From NCBI GenBank assembly GCA_041394325.1, contig JAWKIJ010000001.1:1612001-1676000 (forward strand): a stretch of 64,000 nt of DNA, read 5' to 3'. This document shows positions 39,620-47,805 of the stretch, one piece after another. The notes under the pieces were generated by a model. That model was not told the origin of the DNA. It searched no databases and worked only from the letters and a program-made list of their open reading frames with translations. This DNA comes from JAWKIJ01 sp041394325 (GTDB lineage Bacteria > Actinomycetota > Acidimicrobiia > Acidimicrobiales > Microtrichaceae). Numbering within the stretch: the stretch's first letter is position 1; every line of letters starts with the position of its first letter. Made by a program: the position numbers and the translations under genes.

Positions 39620-41170
39620 ATGAACGGAGCCCGTGCACTTATCGAAACCCTCGCGGACGCCGGCGTGGAGGTGTGCTTCACCAATCCCGGCACCTCCGAG
39701 ATGCACTTCGTCGCGGCGCTCGACGAGGTCGAACCGATGCGGGGGATCCTCTGCCTGTTCGAGGGCGGTGCGACCGGTGCGGCCGACGGCTACGCACGGA
39801 TGGCTGATCGCCCCGCGGCGACCCTGCTGCACCTGGGTCCCGGACTGGGCAACGGATTCGCCAACCTGCACAATGCCCGGAGGGCGGCAACCCCGGTTGT
39901 GAACATCGTGGGGGACCACGCGACCTACCACAAGCGCTACGACGCGCCCCTCGAGAGCGACATCGACTCGGTGGCATCGGCCTGCTCCACCTTCGTGCGC
40001 CGATCGACCACTACCGCGGACGTCGCCCGCGACGCCGCCGACACCGTCGCCGCGGCGATGGGTTCACCTCGGCAGGTCGCGACGTTGATACTTCCCGCCG
40101 ACGTCTGCTGGTCCGACGCACCCGGTCCGGTGGAGCCGACCCCGCCGGTGCCGCCGGGCGCGGTGGCCGATTCATTGGTGGCCGAGGTGTGCTCGGCCCT
40201 GTCGACACCGGGAGCGGTGCTGCTCGTCGGCGGGCGGACGATGCGCGAGGCGGGGCTGGTGGCCGCGGCCCGCGTCGTGGCGGCCACCGGTGCGCGGTTG
40301 TTCTCGGAGACCTTTCCCGCCCGGCACGAACGCGGTGCCGGCCTGCCGTCGGTCGAGCGTCTCGCCTACCTCGCCGAGTTCGCGCAGATGCAGCTCGACG
40401 GCGCGACCCACCTCGTGGCCGTCGACACGCCCGCTCCGGTGTCGTTCTTCGCCTATCCCGACAAGGCGTCGGTGCTCACCCCGGAGGGTTGCGAGGTGAC
40501 CACGGTCGACACGACCGTCGATCCGGTGGCCTTGTTGGAGGCGGTGGCGACGGCCCTGGACGCTCCGGGTGATGTGGCCGTGGCGTCGCCGGCCCGACCC
40601 GACCGACCCACCGGCGAGCTCACGTCCGAGTCGGTCGCGCAGGCGATCGCCGCACAGCTTCCCGATCGTGCCATCGTCGTGGACGAGGCCAATACGTCGG
40701 GGCTCTTCCTTCCCGGTGCCACGGCCGGTGGCCCGCGTCACGACTGGCTGTGCCTCACCGGCGGCGCGATCGGCATCGGGATGCCGCTCGCCACCGGTGC
40801 GGCGGTCGCGTGTCCCGACCGCAAGGTGTTGTCGTTGGAGGCGGACGGCTCGGCCATGTACACGATGCAGTGCCTGTGGACCCAGGCACGCGAGCGTCGC
40901 GACGTGGTGACCGTGGTGTTCGCCAACCACAGCTACGCGGTGCTGAACATGGAGCTCAACCGGGTGGGTGCCGAGACGATCGGCCCGAAGGCGCGTCGCA
41001 TGCTCGACCTCACGGGGCCGGACCTCGACTTCGTGGCGCTCGCCCGAGGGATGGGTGTCAAGGCGTCGCGTGCACTCACGGCCGAGGACTTCAACGAGCA
41101 GTTGGAGGCCGCGCTCGCAGAGCGGGGCCCGGTGCTGATCGAGGCGGTGATCCCGCCGCTCGGGCTGTAG
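39620..41170 (+). CDS. Thiamine-diphosphate enzyme, acetolactate synthase/benzoylformate decarboxylase type
   Basis: A 516-residue ThDP enzyme. The N-terminal domain carries the cofactor glutamate in CLFEGGATGAADGYARM and LHLGPGLGNGFANLHNARR; the ThDP/metal motif is EADGSAMYT with NHSYAVLN. The middle FAD-binding-like domain lacks obvious FAD contacts, as in decarboxylases, and no small regulatory subunit (ilvN) follows, so a 2-oxoacid decarboxylase is more likely than acetolactate synthase. It lies 97 bases after the 2-hydroxyacid dehydrogenase gene, which would make its substrate type. Confidence 0.83.
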   Translation: MNGARALIETLADAGVEVCFTNPGTSEMHFVAALDEVEPMRGILCLFEGGATGAADGYARMADRPAATLLHLGPGLGNGFANLHNARRAATPVVNIVGDHATYHKRYDAPLESDIDSVASACSTFVRRSTTTADVARDAADTVAAAMGSPRQVATLILPADVCWSDAPGPVEPTPPVPPGAVADSLVAEVCSALSTPGAVLLVGGRTMREAGLVAAARVVAATGARLFSETFPARHERGAGLPSVERLAYLAEFAQMQLDGATHLVAVDTPAPVSFFAYPDKASVLTPEGCEVTTVDTTVDPVALLEAVATALDAPGDVAVASPARPDRPTGELTSESVAQAIAAQLPDRAIVVDEANTSGLFLPGATAGGPRHDWLCLTGGAIGIGMPLATGAAVACPDRKVLSLEADGSAMYTMQCLWTQARERRDVVTVVFANHSYAVLNMELNRVGAETIGPKARRMLDLTGPDLDFVALARGMGVKASRALTAEDFNEQLEAALAERGPVLIEAVIPPLGL

Positions 41171-41185
41171 CGCGTCGTATCGCAC

Positions 41186-42535
41186 ATGACGGGCGAATGG
41201 GTCGAGCGACTGCTCGGTGCGCCGACCGAGGGAATCGGGGAGGAGCCCGGCTCGCCCGACGGCACGATCGAGCCGCTGTTCCCCCTCGACGAGTCGTTGA
41301 GTGCGGCGGTCGTGCAACTCGACCGGCACCCACTGCTGGTCGTGTGGTGTCGATTCGACCATGCAGCCGGGACGTTGGGGCGAGTGGCCGCCGACCGCTT
41401 CGTCGCGGCGCTCGACCACGCGGTGACGTCGCGCCTACCGGTGCTGGCGATCGCGAACTCCGGCGGGGTGCGGATGCAGGAGGGGCCGGCTGCCTTCGTC
41501 CGGATGCTCGACCTCGTCGCGGCGCGGCGCCGCCTCGCCGCGGCGCACCTGCCGTTCGTCGTCTACCTCGCCCACCCCGCGACCGGCGGTGTGTTGGCGT
41601 CATGGGGATCCCTGGGCGACGTCACCTGGGCGGAGCCCGGCGCGCTCGTCGGGTTCACCGGGCCGCGGGTCGCCGAACAACTCGGCGAACCGATCCTCCC
41701 ACCCGAATCCCAACGTGCCGAGTCGTTGTATCGACACGGGATCCTCGACGCCATCGTCGCCCCCGAGGACCTGGCCGCCCGAACCTCGAAGCTCCTGTCA
41801 CTGCTGGCCCGTGACTCCGGTGACGAGGCGGCCGACGTGGACACCGCGTCGGCCGGCGTCGATGGCGTGGGGGACTCCACCGGGTTGCGCGGTTGGGAGG
41901 CCGTGACCGCCGCGCGTGGTCCCCGGGACCGCGCGGTGGTGGACGGGCTGCTCGGACAGTCCTTCGTCGAGCTGTCCGGTGACAAGGCCGGTTCGGCCGC
42001 CACCGACGTGGTGGTGGGGATCTGCCGGATCGGCACCGAGGCCGCGGTCGTGCTGGGTCACCGGTTGGGTGCGAGGCCCGGCGTCGCGGACCTCCGGGTG
42101 GCGCGCCGTGGTTTCGAGGTGGCCGAGTCGCTCGACCTCGCGGTGGTCGCGGTGATCGATACCGCCGGAGCGCGGTTGTCGGGCCTGGAGGAGTCGTCCG
42201 GATTCGCGGCGGAGCTGGCTCGCTCGGCCGACCGGTTCGCCGCGCTGTCCGTACCGACGGTCACGGTGCTCGGTGGTCAGGGGAGCGGGGGCGCGGCGAT
42301 GGCATGGTTCGGTGGACGGGCACGCCTGGCATTGCCCGGTAGCTGGTTCGGGCCGATCGCCCCCGAGGCGGGGTCGCTGATCGTGCATCGGGACACGGAC
42401 CACGCGCCGGAGATCGCGACGATCCAACGAGTCGGCTCCGCGGAACTCCTCGAGGCGGGGCTCATCGATCGGATCGTGGATGAACCCTCACTCGGCTCCG
42501 CGGTGGCCGGGGCCATCGCCCGGCAGCGCCGCTGA
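41186..42535 (+). CDS. Biotin-dependent carboxyltransferase-like protein (AccD-AccA fused form)
   Basis: A 449-residue protein with two crotonase-fold halves. The N-half (VLAIANSGGVRMQEGPAA, AHPATGGVLASWGSLGDV, FTGPRVAEQL) matches the AccD or beta side; the C-half (DTAGARLSGLEESSGFAAEL, VLGGQGSGGAAMAWF) matches AccA, with oxyanion glycines kept. No N-terminal zinc ribbon of AccD is present, and it is shorter than propionyl-CoA carboxylase beta (about 520). No biotin carboxylase or carrier gene lies nearby. Spacing of 15 bases after the thiamine enzyme gene suggests one transcript. Confidence 0.8.
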   Translation: MTGEWVERLLGAPTEGIGEEPGSPDGTIEPLFPLDESLSAAVVQLDRHPLLVVWCRFDHAAGTLGRVAADRFVAALDHAVTSRLPVLAIANSGGVRMQEGPAAFVRMLDLVAARRRLAAAHLPFVVYLAHPATGGVLASWGSLGDVTWAEPGALVGFTGPRVAEQLGEPILPPESQRAESLYRHGILDAIVAPEDLAARTSKLLSLLARDSGDEAADVDTASAGVDGVGDSTGLRGWEAVTAARGPRDRAVVDGLLGQSFVELSGDKAGSAATDVVVGICRIGTEAAVVLGHRLGARPGVADLRVARRGFEVAESLDLAVVAVIDTAGARLSGLEESSGFAAELARSADRFAALSVPTVTVLGGQGSGGAAMAWFGGRARLALPGSWFGPIAPEAGSLIVHRDTDHAPEIATIQRVGSAELLEAGLIDRIVDEPSLGSAVAGAIARQRR

Positions 42536-42600
42536 GGAGCGAACGATGGGCGTCCTGGCCGCGTCGCCCGGCCGTCTCCCCTGATCCGGAGCGAAACCCC

Positions 42601-43143
42601 TCAGCAGGTACCGCCCGCTCCGAAGTCCTGGGTCCAGTAGAGCGTGCCGTTGCCGGCGGCGGCCCGACCGAGCCCCACGTGGGTGAACGTCGCGTTCAGC
42701 AGGTTGGCCCGATGACCCGAGCTGTTCATCCAGGCGTTCATCACCTGGGTGACCGACGTCTGCCCGGCGGCGACGTTCTCGCCCAACCAGCTCCAGCCGA
42801 CATACCCCGCCCGTTCGGCACGGACCGCGATGTCCGATCCGTCCGAACCGGTGTGGCTCATGTTGTTGGTGGCGGCCTGGTCGGCGGAGTGGGCGACCGC
42901 GGCGTTCTGGAGGTTGCGACACGACGACAGCGGGGCGACACCTGCCGTCGCGCGGTTCGCGTTGATCGATGCGAGCATGTCCTGCTGCCACGTCGAGGAC
43001 GGAATGGTCGTGGTCGTCGTCGTGGTGGTGGTCGTCGTCGTCGCCACCGTCGTGGGAGTCGTGGTGCCGGGGTCGGCGGGGCACGCGGTCGCCACGAACG
43101 GGACTGTCAACAGGGCACCGAGGGCAAGGGAGCGCAGACGCAT
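42601..43143 (-). CDS. CAP/SCP-domain lipoprotein with poly-threonine linker
   Basis: A 180-residue lipoprotein: signal SLALGALLTVPFVATAC, then a threonine-rich linker (about 30-50) and an SCP/PR-1 (CAP) domain with SINANRATAGVAPL, AHSADQAATNNMSHTGSDG, GENVAAGQTS and HRANLLNATFTHVGLG. The two histidines and glutamate of the CAP cleft are visible. Bacterial CAP proteins of this kind are of unclear role. The ATG at 43143 gives the signal; a TTG nine bases upstream is less likely. Confidence 0.88.
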   Translation of the reverse strand: MRLRSLALGALLTVPFVATACPADPGTTTPTTVATTTTTTTTTTTTIPSSTWQQDMLASINANRATAGVAPLSSCRNLQNAAVAHSADQAATNNMSHTGSDGSDIAVRAERAGYVGWSWLGENVAAGQTSVTQVMNAWMNSSGHRANLLNATFTHVGLGRAAAGNGTLYWTQDFGAGGTC

Positions 43144-43246
43144 GGGGCGCAACGCTAGTCGGCTCGGGCCGACCGCCCTCCGACCGGTGGCACGGTGGCG
43201 AAGTCGACGGTGGGGGTGTCGTCGAGTGTCGATCTCCGACCTTCGA

Positions 43247-44869
43247 TCAGGTCGAAGGGAGGCTCCAGCGATGCTCCGCGAAGCGATCGCGGAGGTCCTT
43301 CTTCGAGAACTTCCCCACCGAGGTCTTGGGGATCTCCTCGACGAACACCACGTCGTCGGGGAGCCACCACTTGGCGACCAGAGGGGTGAGGTGTGCGATC
43401 ACCTCGTCGGCCGTGATCTCGGCGCCCTCGCGAGGCACGACGCACGCCAGAGGGCGTTCGCCCCACTTCTCGTGTGGCACACCGATCACCGCCGCCTCGG
43501 CCACGTCGGGGTGCGACATGATCTCGTTCTCGAGCTCAACCGAGCTGATCCACTCACCGCCCGACTTGACCAGGTCCTTCGTCCGGTCGACGAGCTTGAT
43601 GTAGCCCTCCTCGTCGACGGTCGCCACATCGCCGGTGCGGAGCCAGCCGTCGGCCGTGAAGCCGTCCTTGGAGCGGTCGTCGTTGTAGTAGCGGCCTGTG
43701 ATCCAGGGCCCCCGTACCTGGAGCTCACCGCTGGACTCGCCGTCCCAGGCCAGTACGTCGGTGGTCTCGGGTGCGACGGTGCGAAACTCGACGCCGGGGA
43801 CGACGATACCCACCGTCGCCCGGCGCTCGGGCGTGTCGTCGAGATAGCTCTTGATGGTGCCCACCGCGGCCACCGGTGAGGTCTCGGTCATCCCCCAGGC
43901 TTGGAAGATCGGCAGGCCGATCTTGGCCCGGAAGCCCTCCGACAGCGACGGCGGCACCGCCGACCCTCCGCACGCAACCAGGCGCAAGGACGAGACGTCC
44001 CGCCCGTCGAGCTCGCCCAGCACACCCATCCAGATGGTGGGCACCCCTGCGGTGAAGGTGACGCGGAACCGCTCCATAAGATCGACCAGCGTCCTGGGCG
44101 ACAGGTCGGGACCGGGCATCACCAGTGTCGCACCCGTAGCGACCGCCGCATGCGCGAAGCCCCACGCGTTGGCATGGAACATCGGCACCACGGGCAACAG
44201 AACGTCGTGCTCGCTCACGGCCGCGCTGTCGGCCATCATCACGCCGAAGGTGTGCAGCACCATCGAGCGGTGCGTATACACCACACCCTTGGGATGGCCC
44301 GTGGTTCCCGACGTGTACATCATCGCGGCGGCCGAGTGCTCGTCGTCGACGTGGAACTCCCGCGGTGAGGCGGTCGCGAGCAGTTCCTCGTAGTCGTGCA
44401 CCGTGACGTGCGAGGGAGCTCCCTCCGGGGCCGGTGCGCCGGTGTCGTTCATCACCACGACGTGTCGAACGGTCTTCATGTTGGCGAGGCGGGGCCACAG
44501 CAGGGGAGCGACCGAGTTGTCGACGAACAGCACCTCGTCCTCGGCGTGGTCGACGATGTAGTCGAGCTGTTCGGGGAACAGGCGGAGGTTGATCGTGTGG
44601 CACACCCGTCCGGTGCAACCCGGCGCGAAGTACAGCTCGAGGTGCCGGTCCGTGTTCCACGCGAAGGTCCCGACGCGACCGTCCGCGGCGATGCCCAGAT
44701 CGTCGAGCACCGAGCCCAGTCTTCGGGTCCGATCGGCCCACGATCCGTAGGTCGTGGTCTGCACACCGTGGGGGGTGTTGGTGTGGATCTCCTTCCTCGG
44801 AAAGAGGCGCTCGGCCCTGTCGAGCAGGTGCGTGAGCGTGAGCGGGAAATCCATCATGGTGCCGCGCAT
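43247..44869 (-). CDS. Acyl-CoA ligase (AMP-dependent synthetase, medium/long-chain fatty acid type)
   Basis: A 540-residue ANL enzyme that adenylates a carboxylic acid and loads it on CoA. P-loop-like MMYTSGTTGHPKGVVYTH, A5 motif QAWGMTETSP, TADGWLRTGDVATVDEEGYIKLVDRTKD, and the C-terminal catalytic lysine region KTSVGKFSKKDLR. The N-terminus (FPLTLTHLLDRAERLFPRKEI) matches fatty-acid ligases of the FadD3/AlkK type. ATG 44869 is one base from the flavodoxin stop, so it follows in the same transcript. Confidence 0.93.
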   Translation of the reverse strand: MRGTMMDFPLTLTHLLDRAERLFPRKEIHTNTPHGVQTTTYGSWADRTRRLGSVLDDLGIAADGRVGTFAWNTDRHLELYFAPGCTGRVCHTINLRLFPEQLDYIVDHAEDEVLFVDNSVAPLLWPRLANMKTVRHVVVMNDTGAPAPEGAPSHVTVHDYEELLATASPREFHVDDEHSAAAMMYTSGTTGHPKGVVYTHRSMVLHTFGVMMADSAAVSEHDVLLPVVPMFHANAWGFAHAAVATGATLVMPGPDLSPRTLVDLMERFRVTFTAGVPTIWMGVLGELDGRDVSSLRLVACGGSAVPPSLSEGFRAKIGLPIFQAWGMTETSPVAAVGTIKSYLDDTPERRATVGIVVPGVEFRTVAPETTDVLAWDGESSGELQVRGPWITGRYYNDDRSKDGFTADGWLRTGDVATVDEEGYIKLVDRTKDLVKSGGEWISSVELENEIMSHPDVAEAAVIGVPHEKWGERPLACVVPREGAEITADEVIAHLTPLVAKWWLPDDVVFVEEIPKTSVGKFSKKDLRDRFAEHRWSLPST

Positions 44870-44870
44870 G

Positions 44871-45434
44871 TCATGTCCCCCTTGTGCGGTGGCGGTGTGG
44901 ATCGCGTCGGCCGGACGCGACGGGTGTGGCGATGTCAGGAGTCGGTCGGGGCCGCGGCCGGGGAGGGAGCGTTCGATGCCGCGGCCGGCTCGGATCCCCG
45001 TCGAGGCCGTCGGCGATCGCGGCGTCCACGACGGCGTCACCGAAGTCGGGGGCATCGGTGTCGAGGTGTCGGCGGTGAAGTTCGAGGCCGCCGAGGACCT
45101 TGGCACCCTTGGACTCGAGCAGCGTGCGGAACGGCTTCAGTACGTTGCCCGCCCGCACCGCGTAGGTGACGAAGGAGAAGGTGGGTTTGTCCCACAGGTC
45201 CGGCAGGTTCCGGGCGAGTGCGCCGCCGCTCCCCGGACGCTGACCGAACAGGATCGCACCGTCGGTCCAGGTGCCGACGACGACCACATCGGCTTCGGCG
45301 AGCGCCTTGAGGTCGATCGAATCGGTGGCGGAGAGGGCGACGGCATGGCCCCGCTCCGCGATTCGTTGCGCGATGAGCCCTGCGGCCTTCGCCGTGTTGC
45401 CCGTACGGCTCTCGTAGATGACCGACACCTTCAT
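44871..45434 (-). CDS. Flavodoxin-like protein
   Basis: A 187-residue protein with the FMN phosphate loop YESRTGNTAKAAGL at the N-terminus, followed by VVVVGTWTDGAILFG, matching flavodoxins and related FMN proteins. Residues after about 145 are Arg/Pro-rich and not conserved (the tail overlaps a low-complexity stretch). The electron partner is unknown. The stop is one base before the acyl-CoA ligase ATG, so the two are an operon. Confidence 0.83.
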   Translation of the reverse strand: MKVSVIYESRTGNTAKAAGLIAQRIAERGHAVALSATDSIDLKALAEADVVVVGTWTDGAILFGQRPGSGGALARNLPDLWDKPTFSFVTYAVRAGNVLKPFRTLLESKGAKVLGGLELHRRHLDTDAPDFGDAVVDAAIADGLDGDPSRPRHRTLPPRPRPRPTPDIATPVASGRRDPHRHRTRGT

Positions 45435-45597
45435 GGGGGAGATCCTGTCCCACGAGAGCGGTGTGGCGCCAGCACCGCCGAGCATGATCGCTGCCCGACG
45501 CCCCGGCGTCGTCTGGGGCCGATCGGTCTCGCCGGTTAGTCGGTGGCGTCCCGGGTGGGAGGTTGCATCGTCACCGACGGTCCTTACGCTCGACCTG

Positions 45598-46503
45598 ATG
45601 GCACGGGATCTCGTCGGTGGGCAGGCCTTGATCGACGGGGTGATGATGCGTCGTGGTTCCACCTGGGCGGCCGCCGCCCGCCGTGCCGACGGGTCGATCG
45701 CGTCGTTTCGTGCGGAGGCCACTCCCGCCTTGGCCCGTTGGCGAGGGGTCCCGGTGCTTCGAGGTACGGGCGCGCTGGTCGACTCCGTTCGGATCGGGAT
45801 GCGGGCGATGCGTTGGTCCCGTGAGCAGGGGACGCCGAATGGTTCGTCGCACGGTGGTCCGGTCACGTCGATCCGCGAACGGGCGGTGGTCGTCACGGTG
45901 GTCGGTACCGTCGTCGCCGCGTTCCTGTTCGTCCCCCTCGGTATCGCGACGGGGTTCGGTCGTCTGCTCGGTGGTCCCGTGGGGATCGCCGTGGTCGAGG
46001 GGCTCGCCCGCCTCGGACTGTTCGTCGCGTACCTCGCGATGCTGTCGAGGCTGCCGGGTGTGCGGGAGACCCTGGAGTATCACGGTGCGGAGCACATGGT
46101 GGTGGCCGCGTACGAGGCCGGCGGACCGGTGGACGTCCCGGCGGCGCGGAACCACAGCACCCGTCATCCACGTTGTGGCACCGACTTCTTCGGGTTGATC
46201 TTCGCGGTGTCGATCGTCGTGTTCTCCGTGGTGGGTTCGCTCCCGGCACCGGCAATGGTGCTGTCGAGGGTGTTGCTGGCACCGGTCGTGGTCGGCATCT
46301 CCTATGAGGTGATGCGTGCCGCCGGCACCTCGGCGCATACCGTGTCGGGACGCCTGTTCGCCGCCCCCGGGCTGTGGCTCCAGCGCTTCACGACCGCCGA
46401 GCCCACCGATGCGCAGGTCGACGTCGCGATCGCCGCGCTCGACGCTCTCCTCGCCCCCGCGGCGCGGGAGTCGACCGGGGCTCTGGTACAAACCACTCCA
46501 TGA
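45598..46503 (+). CDS. DUF1385 family membrane protein
   Basis: A 301-residue protein with the family's N-terminal GGQALIDGVMMRRGSTW, the membrane-domain marks YHGAEHMVVAAYE and RHPRCGTDFFGLIFAV, and about four or five membrane segments. The histidine-glutamate pattern hints at a metal site, but no function is established for the family that I know of. The ATG at 45598 is about 160 bases from the divergent flavodoxin gene. Its stop overlaps the SDR start (ATGA). Confidence 0.88.
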   Translation: MARDLVGGQALIDGVMMRRGSTWAAAARRADGSIASFRAEATPALARWRGVPVLRGTGALVDSVRIGMRAMRWSREQGTPNGSSHGGPVTSIRERAVVVTVVGTVVAAFLFVPLGIATGFGRLLGGPVGIAVVEGLARLGLFVAYLAMLSRLPGVRETLEYHGAEHMVVAAYEAGGPVDVPAARNHSTRHPRCGTDFFGLIFAVSIVVFSVVGSLPAPAMVLSRVLLAPVVVGISYEVMRAAGTSAHTVSGRLFAAPGLWLQRFTTAEPTDAQVDVAIAALDALLAPAARESTGALVQTTP

Positions 46504-47309
46504 CCCCGAGTCAGTTCCCGGACGAATCGCTCGAAGGGTCGGTTGCCGTCGTCACGGGCGCGGGCAGCCCCGATGGAATCGGTTTCGCCGTCGCTCGTCG
46601 GCTGGCCATCGCCGGATGCACCGTCGCGATCGGCGCGACCGGTGAGCGGATCCACGATCGTGTCGCATCGCTCCTCGACGAGGACTTCGACGCCGTGGGG
46701 TTCATCGGCGACCTGATCGATCCGTTGGTGTGCGATCGGCTCGTCGAGGCGATCGAGGAACGTTTCGGGCGCCTCGACGTGCTGGTGAACTCCGCGGGGA
46801 TGACCGTCGACAACGCGGCACCACGTTCCGCACCACTCGAGTTGGTGACCGACGCGATGTGGCACGACGCACTCGACCGCAACCTCACGACCGCCTTCAA
46901 CATGACCCGCGCCGTCGTCCCGTTGATGCGCGGGTCGGGAAGCGGTCGGATCGTCAACGTCTCATCCCTGAGCGGCACCGCGATGGCCTTCGAGGGAGAG
47001 GTCGGGTATCACGCCGCCAAGGCCGGGATCGCCGGTCTCACCCGGGCCGCCGCGGTCGAGCTCTCACGACACGGGATCATCGTCAACGCCGTGGCACCGG
47101 GGTGGATGGCGACCGGCTCGTCCACCGACGCCGAGACCACCGCGGCGGCCTCGACGCCCCTGGGCAGAGCGGGTACACCGGGCGAGATCGCCGCGGTCGT
47201 CGAGATGCTGGCACGCCCGGGTGGGTACATGTGCGGACAGGTGCTGGTCGTCGACGGGGGGAACAGTCTCGTGGAGAACCGGCGCGGTACTGACACAATG
47301 GCGTCCTGA
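46500..47309 (+). CDS. Short-chain dehydrogenase/reductase
   Basis: A 269-residue SDR. Cofactor loop VTGAGSPDGIGFAVA (TGxxxGxG), NSAGMTVDN, catalytic serine in NVSSLSGTAM and YHAAKAG with Y and K, then the C-terminal VDGG of FabG-like enzymes. Substrate unknown. ATG 46500 overlaps the DUF1385 stop, giving translational coupling. Confidence 0.9.
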   Translation: MTPSQFPDESLEGSVAVVTGAGSPDGIGFAVARRLAIAGCTVAIGATGERIHDRVASLLDEDFDAVGFIGDLIDPLVCDRLVEAIEERFGRLDVLVNSAGMTVDNAAPRSAPLELVTDAMWHDALDRNLTTAFNMTRAVVPLMRGSGSGRIVNVSSLSGTAMAFEGEVGYHAAKAGIAGLTRAAAVELSRHGIIVNAVAPGWMATGSSTDAETTAAASTPLGRAGTPGEIAAVVEMLARPGGYMCGQVLVVDGGNSLVENRRGTDTMAS

Positions 47310-47343
47310 CCGCGTCGCGGTCGGTCGCTTCCTGGGTGGTGCC

Positions 47344-47805
47344 GTGAGTCGAACCCCCGTCGATCTGGACGAGATCGACCGTCACATCGTCGCCGAGCTG
47401 CAACACGACGGCCGGGTGAGCTATGCGGACCTCGGCTCCCGGGTCGGGCTCTCCGCGACGGCGGTCCGCCCCCGGGTCCAACGCCTCGTCGACTCCGGTC
47501 TGGTCCGGGTCGTCGGGGTCACCGATCCCCAGGCGCTGGGCTACCCGGTCATGGCGATGCTGGGCATCGAGGTGGACGGCGACCCCGAACGTGTCGCGGA
47601 CGAGTTGTCGATGCTCGACCAGGTGATCTACATCGTGGTGACCGCCGGCGGGTTCGACCTGTTCGTCGAGGTGATCGCTCACGACGCCGACGCACTGCTG
47701 CACCTCGTGAGTCGGAGGGTCAAGGCGGTGAAGGGGGTCCGGCGGGTGGAGAGCTTCCTGTACTTCGGCATCCACACCCATCGCTTCGAGTGGGGCACTC
47801 CGTGA
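47344..47805 (+). CDS. Lrp/AsnC-family transcriptional regulator
   Basis: A 153-residue regulator: AsnC-type helix-turn-helix (IDRHIVAELQHDGRVSYADLGSRVGLSATAVRPRVQRL, read in parts) and a C-terminal RAM ligand-binding ferredoxin-like domain (VMAMLGIEVDGD, YIVVTAGGFDLFVEVI). Binds DNA as a multimer and senses a small molecule, usually an amino acid. GTG 47344 is the start; its stop overlaps the permease start (GTGA at 47802). Only 34 bases separate it from the SDR gene. Confidence 0.92.
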   Translation: MSRTPVDLDEIDRHIVAELQHDGRVSYADLGSRVGLSATAVRPRVQRLVDSGLVRVVGVTDPQALGYPVMAMLGIEVDGDPERVADELSMLDQVIYIVVTAGGFDLFVEVIAHDADALLHLVSRRVKAVKGVRRVESFLYFGIHTHRFEWGTP

